Source: Pempheris klunzingeri
Lineage: Eukaryota > Chordata > Actinopteri > Acropomatiformes > Pempheridae
DNA: 64,000 nt
Direction: 5' to 3'
Assembly (NCBI RefSeq): GCF_042242105.1
Contig: NC_092022.1
Coordinates: 13,326,001 to 13,390,000, forward strand
Positions within the stretch are counted from its first letter, which is position 1; the number at the start of each line of letters is the position of its first letter. The position numbers and the translations under genes are program-made. The notes below the pieces were generated by a model, which saw nothing but the letters and a program-made list of their open reading frames with translations, was not told where the DNA came from and made no database searches. Below are positions 13,561 to 26,257 of the stretch, piece by piece.

Positions 13561-16441
13561 CTAGGCTACATGTTGAAGCTGGTGGGAGGCGAAGATGTTG
13601 TTGGGTGTAGTGGGAATAAGATCGTTAAAGCAAATGTTAAAAATGCAGGCACTGACTAGAAATGACGCCTCCACTTCAGACCAATACGCCGATGCCTGCA
13701 GCAACAGCTGAGGTAATCCTAGAGCCTGATTTCTGCAGACTTGTTGGACAGGGGAGGTTGCGGGAGGCGCTTCTGTCAGTATTTCCCATGCCCATGCGTT
13801 TGGCAGATTTCATCTCAAGCGAAATCACCTGTTTGATCCCCAAGCAGATCCGCCTGAATGTTTTTGTATGTTTGTGTTTTCAGCTCCTTAAAATACAATT
13901 CTTTAATTCTAACTACTCTCCACGTAAATTCCACCATCTTTTTGTTTCTAATGGGGAATATCCATATGAACACAGCAATGATGCACATCAGTATCAAATG
14001 CAGGCTTATGTTCACAACCCATTCCATAGAATAACGCGGTCCTCTGATGGCGTTTTTATAGGAGAAAAAACTATTTGTTTCATACATTTGAGACAAAGCA
14101 GCCAAGTTCATGCACTGGGACATTCAAACATTAAATGGCAGTGTTGTAGTTGATTGGCAAGCGCGATTGAGTTAGTTTGGAGTGGCAGGTGCCATACATG
14201 CTCAAGCCATTTGCAGCCGTAACCTGTGTGGATCACAATAGTCCCCATGCACTAAACAAAGCAGCACGGACCACAGCATTATTTCAGATAATGGCATGCA
14301 GGAATTCACCCTGATTCTCTTGGTGCGCAGACGCATGTATTTTTTTATCCAGTTTGTCTCCTCTTAAAAGGTGCCTTGAGGTCGTGAGTCAATCCCTTCA
14401 TATCTGTCCTTCTTCCCTTATTTAACTAATCTATCCAGCGGCTGTGTCACCTCATCACGACTAACTGTTTTTGAGCTGCCTCTTCTTCCCATGTCTCTCA
14501 TATTTCACCATAATTCACCATAGCTGAGACGCGTGGGCTGCAGTAGGGCATCGCAGCGCATACTAAGAGCTTCTTGCGCGCCTCGCCCCATCCCTCTGCG
14601 CTCCCCCTTCCCAGACACCCCTGTCCTCACTGCTCCACATTAAAGGGGAAGCATCGCCCACCACAGGGTGGAAACGGTTCTGAACAAAACATGCGCGTCT
14701 CGGGAGAGAATGAAGGGTAACCCTCACCCTCACCCTAACAGTGAACGGTAGTGTATTAACTGACAACAAGATGGGAAATAGATATTGCTAAAATGCTGTG
14801 CCGCCCTGATACATCCACATTAGACAACATGCATGCTCACATACACAATGCCCCCACAAATAATCTAATGTTTTATTTTGGACTGGAAGGATGTCAGGGA
14901 AAATGAGAAGAGGAAATTATCTTCAGTAGAGATCATGAATTGAAGGAGTGAGAGATACTGAGCAGTTCCTCCATGTGAATGTCTGTGGCCACTGTGTGGG
15001 CAGGTCAAGTGTCAGGTCGACCTACCTGAGCTACTCTTCTGTTGTAACAGAAATAAGTCATTTCATTGTCATTTTACATATTTTTTGCGGTTTGAGTGGT
15101 TGACTTGGTGTGTGCAGGTTTGAATGACATCTGTCAGTGCACATGTTAATACAACAGAACAGTATGTGCTCAAACATTGTGAACTGTGTGAGTAAAATGT
15201 GTGTGCCACCTGTGAGGTCCTTAATGTATGCAGGACACACAGGCAGGTTTGTTGAGTGGCTCATTATGCTCTGATCATTTACACACCTGCATACTGTATC
15301 ACAGTCCGCTAATTACTGTCCAGACCTATTATGCACATGCAGGCGCACACTCCAACTCCAACTCCAACTGATGCTAACAGCTCTTAATGCAATCACAAAC
15401 TAGATGAAGTTCATGCTGAGAGTTCAACATTTCCACAGTCAAATTAGCTAGTGCAGTGAGGTGCATGCAGACAGTCTTCCCTACCTTTTTTTTCCACCAC
15501 TACTTGAAAGTGACCAGGTGAAAGCCTAGATCCGTCTTCAGGTGAAAAACAGGAATCACACACCAAATAAAAAGACTACAACAACCTCCCAGAGAATGCA
15601 TGTGGAAGACTACATGTTATCCTCCATGTGGTCTCCTTGCGCTGCCATTCTCTATTGCTCAAGGACATGTTCCACATGATATGCAATCCTTCTCCAATCA
15701 AAATGTCAAAATACTGATTAAGATGATGGCATGGGACCACAGGGACTGCAGCAGTAGCTCACTCTGCGCAGAGCTGATAACCAATTTGCCACTGTGGCTG
15801 AGGGTCTCAATGAAGAGCTATTGACACTTTTACATAAGCAGGCTGATTGATGAATCCTCATCGTTCAAGAATGTAAATGACGAGGGGCCAATTCTAAATG
15901 AAGGGCAGCTAAGGGCCCAGCCACTAATATCCAATGCTGAGTGTCAGCAGTGTAATGATTCATCATCCACCACTGCGTTCACTGCAATCATCTATAGCAC
16001 AGTTTTACTAGCAGGATGGGGCACTTAGAGTAAGGGATATGGGATTGAGTTTGTCATATCCTCTGTTCACTGTGATGTTTTATTACATTCTGCAATGAAA
16101 TATCGTAATCATGATCTTTTCCTTAACCTCAATTTGAAGTTGCATAAAGTAGTCCATACAGCCTTCCATAAATGAATGATTCCTTAACCATTTTACTACA
16201 TTTTACAGAGCTACAACTCCAGCTGCCACTCCCAGACCTTTAAGAAGAAAAAAAAAAAACTATAGAAAAACACTGGCATTAAGTGTTTTGCAGACAGTAA
16301 GCCTGATAAGTTCAGGGAGCAATGTAATTAGCCAAAAACATATTTTAATAACGCAAAAATGGTTCCATGGAATGGAAAAATGGAAGCACGTGTGATGTTG
16401 TTTAGCTAATTTCTCAAACACTCTTCACCCTCTGAGTACAG
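13561..16441. other. kcna2 upstream non-coding DNA
   Basis: No gene is recognised. A 163-codon ORF on the plus strand (13,662-14,153) has no recognisable domain. A CpG-rich patch at about 14,520-14,720 could be a distal promoter. The stretch at about 15,770-15,990 is repeat-free and contains homeodomain-like TAAT cores, so it could be a conserved non-coding element, but this needs a comparison that cannot be made here. Confidence 0.5.
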
Positions 16442-17245
16442 CAGAGGTTTTCAAACTGTGAGGCGTGTCTCCCCACTTAGTCGGGCTTGTAGGGGGACAT
16501 GGAGGGTGAGACATGAGACAAAGATACTACTGGTGTTCTAAAAGCGGAGCATTGGCACGCTTACTAACATAGTCAGCAGTTGGAGCTACAGAAGTGGCTG
16601 TGACACACAACTCATAGAGGCAATTAAGGTACTTTAAAATCCTCAGGGCCGAACTGCCACAATCTGTGTTAACATTTGTTAACTTCTTGGAGTCATAACT
16701 CAGTCCCATCTGAACACATAGACATTATACATATATTTTAGACACATTGGGACTCACACTTTCCAGTGATTCCGATATCCAATGCAAATAAATGTCCACA
16801 ACTAATAATAATAACAATAATGATAATAATAATAAAAATCTAATGTGAAATCATAGAACAAAGAACTCCAGAACGCCAGAACCTATCATCACATTTTTAT
16901 CATCACATTTTTAAGTATTCATCAGTGTCAAACTAATTCAGTGATAGTTTACTGTGCAGACGTGGGCACACTACAAAAAGGAATGTTTAATAGCTAATAC
17001 AACATACTTAAAATGCTTCCAGTTTGGCAAAATTTAAACAAGGTTTGAGTAAAACAAATTGGGGCTCACATTGTATCCTACAGCATAACTCACTGAATCC
17101 ATAACAGCATGCTTCCCTCTCACATCCAAAGCATTATGGGAAATGATTCGAGTGAGATTCAGAGTTTCTGATTCTGTGTGTAAATATTTTTTTTGTATTA
17201 ATGTGGGTGTTTGCATGGGGGGCACCATGATATTAAAACCCCTTG
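16442..17245. mobile_element. Degraded non-autonomous hAT-like element
   Basis: The left end, CAGAGGTTTTCAAACTGTGA, is the classic hAT-type terminus and is followed by a G/C-rich subterminal block. The right end, near 17,210-17,245, runs GGGGGGCACCATG... to AAAACCCCTTG and is an imperfect inverted copy of it. No transposase ORF is left. The expected 8-bp target duplication is not obvious, so boundaries are approximate. The (TAA)n tract at 16,802-16,840 lies inside it. Confidence 0.45.
16802..16840. repeat. (TAA)n imperfect microsatellite
   Basis: AATAATAATAACAATAATG-type trinucleotide repeat with a few interruptions, inside the hAT-like element. Confidence 0.9.
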
Positions 17246-19526
17246 ATCTAGTAGTTGACCTTGAGTGTTGGGCTCCGTTAACCCTCCAACCGTTTTAGAT
17301 CATCAACAATCCTGTCTCCAGTTCCCTCTCTCCTTCAGCTCGTGCCAAGTCTCATCCAAACGGGACAATTGATTCTGTTTTGTGTTCAGCCAAGCAGACC
17401 AGATGGAACCTTGGAGAGAAACTTAAGAATGCTTTCCAACTAATGACCCCACATGTTTGCTGTAACCACATCTCAGCACCTTTTCACTATATGAAATATG
17501 TTTTTCAATTTAATTCGGCAATTTTAAGTCTTTGTGCCAGTCGGTGCACTGTAATGGCTGGGTAGGTGCCCAAGTGGAGGGGGAAGACCTAAATGTCTAG
17601 ACAAAAACATCTGTGTTGTCTGAGGTTTTTTTTTGTGTTGTGTATAAGAAAATGTGATGCAGATGTAATAATGACGATCAGGACAACAGGAGAGTTCCCG
17701 GATACTTCATTTGAGACATACTGTGAGATGATCGGCACATTCGTGTCTCAGTGTGAGTCAGCAGACCTGCACACCTAAAATCTCCACCCTTTTCTATGCA
17801 GCAGAAGATGTGGAAGTGAGAGAGGGAGGAGGAGAGTGAGCAAGATAGACGACAGAAGAGGGCGTTGATCCAACTTGTGACAGCAGACTGCAGGGGAGGA
17901 GCTTTGTCCTGGATGACCTCTGCTGGTGGTGCAGCAGGTGATCACTCACTTACAAGCTACAACACACACAGATGTAATGAGCTACTGTATCAGCATGTGC
18001 ATGCTCTCACTGCCATAACGTGCACACACTGAAATACACGTTTAGACAAAGTCAAACTGACCCCATGTTTCTTGTTAGCTCCAAGAGAAGAAAATTTGAT
18101 GGAGAGCTACACTAATACTCTTAAATCAATGAATGGCGGCTTCATGTGTCACCTAGCCTTTCATTTCACTGCAGAATACATGGAAATCCTCCTTCCATTC
18201 CTAATTGACTTTGGCATGTAGGCATCAAAATAACACTTCACAACCTCCCCTATTCCTCCATGACAACTTTCCAAGGAACTTAATTATCACACAGCTTATT
18301 CTGACCCTTCATTCGTCTTTTTTTCCAAATTTTCCACCTTCATTCTTCATTCTCTCTGCACGTCTCTCTCTGGGGTTCGTCTATATTTAGATGTAGATTT
18401 AGACTGACCTCGGAAGTTCTCTACCCGCCTGTTGAGAGCAACAAGACTGATCACGGTTACAGCTTTCATGATGAGGTATGTCCTTACTTTCTGAGTAGAG
18501 TACTCTACTATTGATTCTGGATGTGGTTTCACTTTCTGTTGTTTTCTCAGCCTTCGAAAACAAGGAAAAATCAATTACCCAACTCTGGAGGTGTGGCCAT
18601 GGTTAGAGAGAAAACCAAGGAATATATTAATGATATCTACATTGCATCCGCTGGTGAATATGTATGCTATATGCAGAGATCTCCTTCACTGTGCAGGTTT
18701 ATGAAGGAAATCTCCCCAGCACATGGGGGAGAGGGGGCGGTAAGGTTGAAATAATGTCAGGAAGAGCAGATGTGTGCTGAGAAGAATGTGAGTAGAAGAG
18801 GTAGTGAGGGCACTAACATAGTCAGCAGGAAATGTAGTTAGAAGTGTGCAGAAAATGAAATCGAAGGGGAGGGAATGGGATGGAACAATAGAGGTGGAAA
18901 GGGTAGCAGATAAAGGTCACAGTGACAGAGTGATGAGTCATCCAGTAGAGCACAGCATCATCTCTCTCCCTCTCTGTTTTTCACTTTCTCCACCATCTGT
19001 CTATTTGTTTTGACAGCAAAACTGAGATGACTGGCAGCTGATCACTCCGTCTAACAGTTTGAAAAAAACAAATGTGTCTTAACATCTGGGTTTGAATGTT
19101 TTTGTTTGTGCATGTATTGGTGCGTGACAAGCTGTGTGTATATGTGTATGTCTGAGATTGTTGTCTGTGTGTTTGCATGTAGAACATATAAGAGTCCCAC
19201 CTTGTCTCCTGCGCTTGTGGCTGAAAACTAAAACTGATCCGCCAATCAGCAGCCAGAAATAATCTGATTTTTGTTGAAGCACTAGCAACAGCATCATCAT
19301 CCTTAGCAACCATCCTTTCCAGCTGCCAATGGTGAGGCTCTGCTACTGAACATGGAAATATCTCACATCTGAAGGTCAAAAGAAAAACGAACTATGTGCG
19401 GCAGGTGTGAAGGATAAAAGATCTTTGTTTTATTTTATGCCATGTTATGTATGTTAGGAAAATTTGTCATCATTGTTATGCTTACTTTAAAAGGTCTTAC
19501 AAGGTTTTTATTAGTCTTCAGAATTC
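17246..19526. other. Non-coding, no gene seen
   Basis: Only short ORFs of random character were seen on either strand. No structured repeat beyond short purine or pyrimidine runs was noticed. Confidence 0.55.
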
Positions 19527-19655
19527 AGGTCAAGTCAAATCAGCTTTATTTATATAACCTAACATCAGAAAATTGGGCTTCACAGCCTGAGCACCATGTG
19601 ACACTCTCTATCACTACACAAATGGTTTGGATGAGGAAAAACAAAAAAAAATAGG
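19527..19655 (+). mobile_element. Teleost interspersed repeat (LINE/SINE-type 3' fragment)
   Basis: It starts TCAAGTCAAATCAGCTTTAT, continues with a decayed CCTAACATCAGAAAATTGGG segment, then GTGACACTCTCTATC and ends GGATGAGGAAAAACAAAA. I recognise this order of words from a very common teleost repeat (CAACTTTATTTATATAGCCC ... GACACCCTCTGTCC ... GGAAAAACTCC). The copy is diverged and non-coding. The exact family is not assigned. Confidence 0.6.
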
Positions 19656-21930
19656 AATTCACGTACCTTTAAAGAAGCTATAACTGATATTCTTATTTTC
19701 AAAAACATATACAGTATATATATCATATATCAATGTAAAACAATGTGACAATATTCACTCATAATGATGAACCTACAGATAATTATCGCCCAAATCTGCA
19801 GCAGAGCTTTATAATGACTTTTATTGTTTAGTTTTCTTCTTTAATTCATATTCACATTCACACGTCCTTTTTGGTTGCAGTAGACAGCTGTTTTTAGTAA
19901 GAAAAAAAAGCTCCGCGGACCCATTGTACTCTGCTTGCTTAGCCCAGATATAGTTAGTGACTAGCTGGTGACGTAGTGGATGATTTAACAGTTAAAGAGC
20001 CTGGTATTATCCTCACAAATGAGTAGAGACCAAAAACAGAGCAAAGAGGAAGAGATTGAATGTTGGACTAACATTGGCCAGGTGGACAGACACACGACTC
20101 CAAATGATCGATAGTGTTGCTCCAAAACTGCTGGGCGTGTGAATAAACTATTTGCCTTATCGTGTTAAAAAATTATGACATGTCAATGTTGTTTTCACAA
20201 CTTATTTCCACTGCCCCAAGTTGTCGGAGGTTTAAAGTCACTTAAAGTCTTTCTATCTTGGCAGAGATGTTGGAATCCCCTGTCATCAATAGCTGTTGTT
20301 GGCATTTAGCCCTGTTATCCATTGTGTTGTTTGTGCGTGCATACAGTCTCATGTTGGCTCATGAATGGGTTGTTTATTGCATTGTCTTAACTCCACTTAG
20401 ACCGGCTGTGGAGTCCCTGCATGGTGAGACTAAATCTGCCTGTGCGGCAATACAGTGATGTTCTGCCAGACACACACACATACACACACACACATATACA
20501 ATATCCCTAAACACACAGAGGGACACGAAATGGCACACTGCCAACACCAACCCTTCTCAGAAGCCATGTGAGCACACATAAACGTTGCAGCAGTTCTAAT
20601 ACTAATACAGACAGCTAAAGCCGTGATGCACCTGTAGAGGGCTGAATCTGCTGTATATGGCCATACTCTTTATCTTACCAACAACCCTCCCCTGTTGCTA
20701 TGGAGATTTCTTGCTGTAGCACCATGGCTGGCGGTGAGCTGTGATGATATCATAGGTATTTTTGTGATCTCAGAGACTTTAAGAAAATGCTTAGTAATAA
20801 ACCCAGAGAAAGAGAAATATTTAAAAAAGGGCATCTGTATATAATTGTGCTGTATTGATAAACACTGTGAGTATTTAGTTTAAAACTACTGTATCACCAT
20901 ATTTCCATTATGCCGTACAAAAAGGTGGTTTGACTACCCTAGTGAAATGGCAGAGTTATTAGCAAGCTGGTGGGCTCGCTGCAGCAATAAAGCACACTTG
21001 CTCATACACAGGCTGACAGTGTGATGGCTGTAAACCCTCTGTTAGAATGTTAATATTTACCTCCTCGGCACAGGGATGAAGTTTTCCACTGGACTCAGTG
21101 GAACACAGACCTTTAAAGGTCCAGCCATGCATTTCAGGGAACAGCCAAATGTGTGGTAACTTGAGATAATGCTCTTTTAAAATTGGGAATCACCTTTTCC
21201 TTTCTAAGCCAAGCATAAATCCCTGGAGCTTTCAATGTTGCTGTTCTTAAATATGTCAGACAGAAAAGAGACTTCACATTTTGATATAATCCTTTTATAC
21301 TTTTCATTGATGTAGCAGACAAATAGATAGAGTATCCCCTCATAAAGGACTGGCCCAGTCACTCCATTTCAGAGAGGTTGCCTTGTTCTGTCTGTTCAGC
21401 ACAATTACAATGGGGGCTTCTGTTGTGCGAGCCTGTTTTTCTGTAACCAGCCATCTAAAGGGCTGCGGGCCAAACACTGTTGTTCACTTCTAAAAGACAA
21501 TCACTGTGTGAGGCTCTGCATGGGAAACATTTATCAAACAGTGACATTTCCTGTGTGTCAACATCATTTCTATGGACAATATGCCCCAGTTAGCTTAATA
21601 GATTAGAGGAATATCAAAAGATCAAAACATTAGAGATGTTACAAGTACTTCTATCTTGCACAGAAGCACAATTTTCATACTTGACCTAGTGCCCTACTTT
21701 AAACTGTTTGATGCTTTAGCTCTGTCGTTAATTCATTTTTATGCTTGTAAATAATGAAATACAGAATAGGTTGCTTATGCTAAAGAAACATGTGTTGGAG
21801 TGAATGACTGAAGTGAATTAACTGTATAGTAACATCCATACAGAGAGGGGTAGGTTTTTTCAAATGAGTTTAGCCATTTGACATTATAGAAATATACTGT
21901 AAGGCCTGAGTAGATATTCTCCCAGACATG
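19656..21930. other. Non-coding, no gene seen
   Basis: It contains a (CA)n tract at about 20,466-20,492. No protein-like ORF, RNA gene or structured element was recognised. Confidence 0.55.
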
Positions 21931-22670
21931 CTGTACTGTGCAAAAGTTTTTGGCAGGTGTAAGGAAATGCTGTAAACTAAGAATGCTTTCAAAAATATAG
22001 AATTTAATTGTTTTAGTTTTTATCAATTTACAAAATGCAAAGTGAGCGAACAGAAGAAAAATGTAAATCATGTTTGGTGTGACTACCTTTTTCCTTCAAA
22101 ACAGCACTTGGTTCACTTGCAGACAGTTTTTAAAGGAGCTCGGCGGGTAGGTTGTTCCAAACATCTTGGATAACTAACCACAGATCTTCTGTGGATGCAG
22201 GCTGCCTCAAATCCTTCTGTCTCTTCATGTGATCCCAGACAGACTAGATGTTGAGATTAGGGCTCTGTGGGGGCCACCCCAGGACTGGCACTTCCAGGAC
22301 TCCTTTATCTTCTTTGCACTGGAGATACTTCCTAATGATATTGGCGTTGTCCTGCTGCAGAATGAATTTGGGGCTGGATGCCTCCCTCATGGTATTACAT
22401 GGTAGATAAGTATATGACTCATCAGTTCAGAGCACCTGTTGCCATTTTTTCTGCACTCCAGTTCCTATGTTTTTGTGTACTTTGTGCAAGTGTACCTAGA
22501 AGAATCAATGCTGTTTTGAAGGCAAAGGGTGGTCACACCAAATATTGATTTGATTTAGATTTTTCTTCTGTTCGCTCACTTTGCATTTTGTGAACTGATT
22601 AAAATAAACAATTCATTCAAAGCATTCTTACTTACAGCATTTCCTCACGCCTGCCTAAGACTCAGTACTG
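21931..22670. mobile_element. Tc1/mariner-like element with long imperfect TIRs, transposase decayed
   Basis: The two ends are inverted copies of each other over about 150 bp. Matching words include CTGTACTGTGCAAAAG / CAGTACTGAG at the tips, AAGGAAATGCTGTAA / TTACAGCATTTCCT, AGAATGCTTT / AAAGCATTCT and TGCAAAGTGAGCGAACAGAA with its complement. A TA follows the right end. The middle (about 22,100-22,500) contains only stop-riddled sequence that may derive from a transposase gene, so the element is non-autonomous or dead. The right tip lacks a few bases relative to the left. Confidence 0.75.
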
Positions 22671-23928
22671 TATATGACCACCACTCCTTCAGTAATTGAG
22701 TGCAAGCAGGCAGCAGCTCCTCTCAAAGAAAGACAGTACAACTCATAATCTCTTTGTATGGGTCATGTTAAAGACAACACAGGATAACACCGAACAAATA
22801 CTGGTATACACAGCCTTCCCCTGACAATATTATGCCCCATCCTAACACCAGTGCACTCTGGGATAAAAGAGAGCCATTCACAGACATGTGTATATGAGTG
22901 TGCGTGTTTGTGTGTCTGTGTTTGTGTGTATGTGCATGCCTTTGTATTGTTATCCACATGCAGGTCAGGGGAATAACTGCAACCAGAACACATACATATG
23001 TGTGTGTTTCACATATTAGCAATACATAGCACACAGAGCTAAGAAAGGCATATGGCTAACAGTCTTTGATTTGTATCACAGTTTCATATCAGCAAATCAC
23101 GATTGGCCTCAGTTTTTGCCACTTTTGACTTGAAGCAAAAGCTGTTTGTTGGTTATTGTCCGTAATGAATATCATTACCCGGGAGCATTAATACAGAATG
23201 TAGAAATCCATGTAAAGTCCAGGAATGAAATGTGCTTTTCAAAATTGCTGGCTGTTTTCCTGAATCTGTCCTTTTGATTTTTTTATAGAAAGCAGTATGG
23301 AGAAATGTCAAGAGTCCATAACACAGTTCCAGCTTACTTCTGTCACGGCCCAAATCACTTTTAATCCTGTGATGGTTCCACTCACAGTGTGTTAACTCCA
23401 GAACAGAAGCAGTCGTAAAACTGCAGCTACAAAACTGTACGTGGAATATGTTATATGTCTTTTTTTTTTTTTTTTTCATTCTTGCGATTGCATTTTGTTG
23501 CATTTTGGATTGAATGGTGATCCACTGAAGGGGGAGACCTGCTAGGCACTGCTTGTTAGAGGTCCAGGTTTGAGGACACCAGTCAGGAGGAGGAGGGCAA
23601 GGGAAGAAAAAATTGATCCAGTGGGAGTTCTGTCTCAACTCTTAACTTTGGTCCATCAGGCCCAACAGGAAGACCAGAGTCATTGCATCCCTAAAGGGAA
23701 AAAGGGTCAGAGGGGTTAATGGGTAATCTATACATGAGAAAACCTTTCTAAGTAATTATTATTATCAGTGAATGTTAGTTGAAGCTCACTCATGTCATAT
23801 ATACTCTCCTTTTCAAATACAGTCTATTTACCTAAATGGGAGGTAGTCTAATTGGGGTCGTCGGGGGTCCCAAGAGGTCTGTGCAGAAAATTTAAACAAC
23901 TTTCACCTGAGAGAGAGAGAAGGGAGGA

Positions 23929-23955
23929 GGGGGGGGGGGGGGGGGGGGGGGGGGG
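23929..23955 (+). repeat. Homopolymer run of 27 G
   Basis: Uninterrupted run of 27 guanines following a GA-rich tract. It could form G-quadruplex structures and is a likely length-error site in the assembly. Confidence 0.9.
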
Positions 23956-24120
23956 TGAAGAGCAAAAGAAAAGGCAAAATTGTTTGAACCTTGAACCATA
24001 CAGCGTAGCAGACCCATCACACAGCTCGGTGGTCTTATTAACAACGGAAGGCTGCTCCACTTCTCCCTGTTGTCTCATTACCACTCATGCAAAAATCAAA
24101 CTGTAAACACTGTTGGTTCA

Positions 24121-24192
24121 GAGAGGAGAGGAGAGGAGAGGAGAGGAGAGGAGAGGAGAGGAGAGGAGAGGAGAGGAGAGGAGAGGAGAGGA
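24121..24192. repeat. (GAGAG)n pentanucleotide microsatellite
   Basis: About 14 perfect tandem copies of the 5-base unit with no interruption, implying recent expansion. Confidence 0.95.
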
Positions 24193-25240
24193 ACTATCCT
24201 CACTGACAGCCACATTTCCACATTTGAAGTGGAACTGCGTCTCAACAGCTCACTTACTGCAATTTACCCTTAAAAGAACATCAACTAAATGTCAACACTG
24301 TGGTAAACCTCAAGAAAGATGAGTGGAGGTAAGGAGAGATAAATAGAGTCTCTGACAGACACAAATCTAAAACTCGGGGAGCTGCAGAGATCAGTGGAGG
24401 TGGACAGAATAAGAATTGAATAGATGTGTGTGCAAACTACAGTACTGTATTATGTCTGTGTTTTTGTCTCTCATGATCCATCCTGCTGTGCCCATGAGAA
24501 TAGTTTCCAGACTGACCAATTAGTTAATAAACTAGTAGCTCCCGTCTCCATCCTCCATGATGTGTCTTGCTTACTGATCAATATACCAGTGTTTCTCCAT
24601 ACTTTAGCTTTTTTGTGACATGAGAAATGAGCAGTCTGTTTATCTAATAACTAATATGGAGGTTTCCACTGAAACAACATATCAGTCAAGGTCAGGGGTC
24701 AACATTGAAAGGAATAATCAATAAAGAGGTCACTCTGTGGGACCTCTCATTTTGCCTCTAGGATAGACCAGCTAATGAGACTGTCCTAATTATCACTCAA
24801 CCATAACTGGAGAAGTATACAAATTAGTGTTAGTGCACTACCACACACATGTCCTCACAAGCACACATGGTTGCTTGATACCTTCCCCATCCTCCCTTTT
24901 TAAAATTTGGCTTTCTTCTCACCCTCGTCTTGGTTTCAGTTAGAGTAATCACAGGGAGGACTGTGAACATAAATCTAGACATAAATCTGCAGGGATAGCT
25001 GTGCAGCGGTTTAAGAGACAAGAATATGGTACAGAAAAAAAGGCAAAGTGGAGGCTCATACTGTATCCAGAGGAATCTTCAGTAGGCCTTACGATCCAAA
25101 TTCACACACTGAGTCTACAATGTAAAGTAAGTGCAATAACCATGTGATAATTTACTGATTTAACAATTTAAAAGATACAGAACAAATCCACTGCATTAAA
25201 AAAACTGTCCATTCATCATGCATTTCATAAAAAACAGAGT

Positions 25241-25458
25241 TTATTCAACAATACTGATGTCAAACCAGCAGCTTTGTTTGCTCTTGCTCTGTGGTATCTC
25301 GAAGTTCTTTAACCTCATGTCTCTGACATGTATGGCAAAAGAAGAAGAGGTCACAAAGCAGGTATGAGGCACCTGTATGAGGCCACCAGGAGGCAGCACT
25401 GAAGCAAACTGGGTGGGCACGTTGTTGGTGCCTTTATTCATCTCATACACAAAGTCAG
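25241..25458 (-). CDS. Candidate terminal exon of an unidentified small gene
   Basis: On the minus strand a good 3' splice site (TTGTCTTTAACCTTCAG, AG at 25,460-25,459) opens a 72-codon frame ending in TAA that also forms part of an AATAAA. The encoded segment has a mixed, protein-like composition and ends ...SCWFDISIVE; I do not recognise the family. The frame joins in phase (phase 1) to an upstream frame ending at a strong donor at 25,846, giving a 387-base intron, a typical size for fish. If spliced, the first codon is a split alanine followed by DFVYEMNKG. The open frame also contains an in-frame ATG in this exon. A CTCF-like word at 25,381-25,397 overlaps it. It could instead be chance or part of a long kcna3 3'UTR. 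Confidence 0.33.
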
Positions 25459-25846
25459 CTGAAGGTTAAAGACAACCTGGGCACATGACAGGAACATCAC
25501 ATGCCTCACAAAAGTAGGAAAGCCCACATATGCCTTCTGATGGAGGTCTAAATATATATATAATATATATATTATTAGGCATTAAAAAAGCTACAAAAAA
25601 AAAAATACACTGACCACTAAGACCTCTACCTTACCTTATGTTGACCTGCACCAGTGAGTGGAGATGTAATTTAAATGAGGTACCACTCCCCTCAGGGTCA
25701 TTCTCTAGATTGAACTGACCTGCCTGAATAGACATGTCTATAAAACACTTATGTAAACGTGCAAACAATAAAAACACTGGTCCAATGGTTAGAGGTAAAG
25801 GGATAATTCAGAAGAAGACAGAGGCATGACTATGCTCAGAACTTAC

Positions 25847-25943
25847 CGTTTTCATCAGTGGGAGAACAGCAGCCTCTGCCGAGCGCCCACAGTAGCGCAC
25901 TCCAGACAGCCAGACACAATGTGCTCCCAGTCCATTCATAATT
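25847..25943 (-). CDS. Candidate upstream exon with hydrophobic leader-like segment
   Basis: Minus strand. The frame in phase with the exon at 25,458 reads NYEWTGSTLCLAVWSALLW, then ALGRGCCSPTDEN, and stops at a consensus donor (AACG followed by GTAAGTTC). The hydrophobic core followed by polar residues resembles a signal peptide. The weak point is that this frame stays open upstream past 26,200 without any ATG; nearby ATGs (25,937-25,939 and 25,933-25,935) are in the other frames. Either translation starts in an unseen exon, the frame is interrupted, or this is a non-coding leader exon, possibly a distal kcna2 5' exon. A TATA-like AATATATGA at about 26,008-26,016 and the RFX-like cluster lie upstream. 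Confidence 0.3.
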
Positions 25944-26257
25944 CCTCACGCCTGCCTCTCCTTGCGCTTCTTCCGGCTTATCATCTCTCCGAGTTGTGCC
26001 TGCTTCATATATTTTTTGGGGGGGTGGGTAGTTAATGGCAATTGGTAACCAGACCTTCTTACTCCAATTTTGTTTTCGTGCCAATGTTAAAGTCACTGAG
26101 TGAGCTTGTTGATAAGCGATAGTGGCGCTGCCACGTCTGCCATGTCTGGGCTCGTGTTTTACGCACGCAAAGCGTGATGAGAAAACAGTCTTATTAGAGA
26201 CCGAAGATAAGCTATTTAGATGAAAATCTTCAGTATAGCTTCCAAGCCATCTGGGAG

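Larger units (their letters stand above)
22671..25240. other. Non-coding, low-complexity rich
   Basis: No gene is recognised. It contains a 17-T run (23,460-23,476), the 27-G run and the GAGAG satellite listed separately. ORFs overlapping the GAGAG tract are repeat artefacts. Confidence 0.6.

Noticed and set aside
13662..14153. 163-codon plus-strand open frame upstream of kcna2
   Set aside because: No domain, no splice context and random composition; the opposite strand is also open here, as expected for AT-leaning chance ORFs.
14716..14740. Telomere-like CCCTCACCCTCACCCTAAC words
   Set aside because: Too short and imperfect to be an interstitial telomere repeat.
24070..24322. ORFs rich in EERRG across the GAGAG repeat
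   Set aside because: A pure pentanucleotide tract is open in all plus-strand frames; these are artefacts of the satellite.
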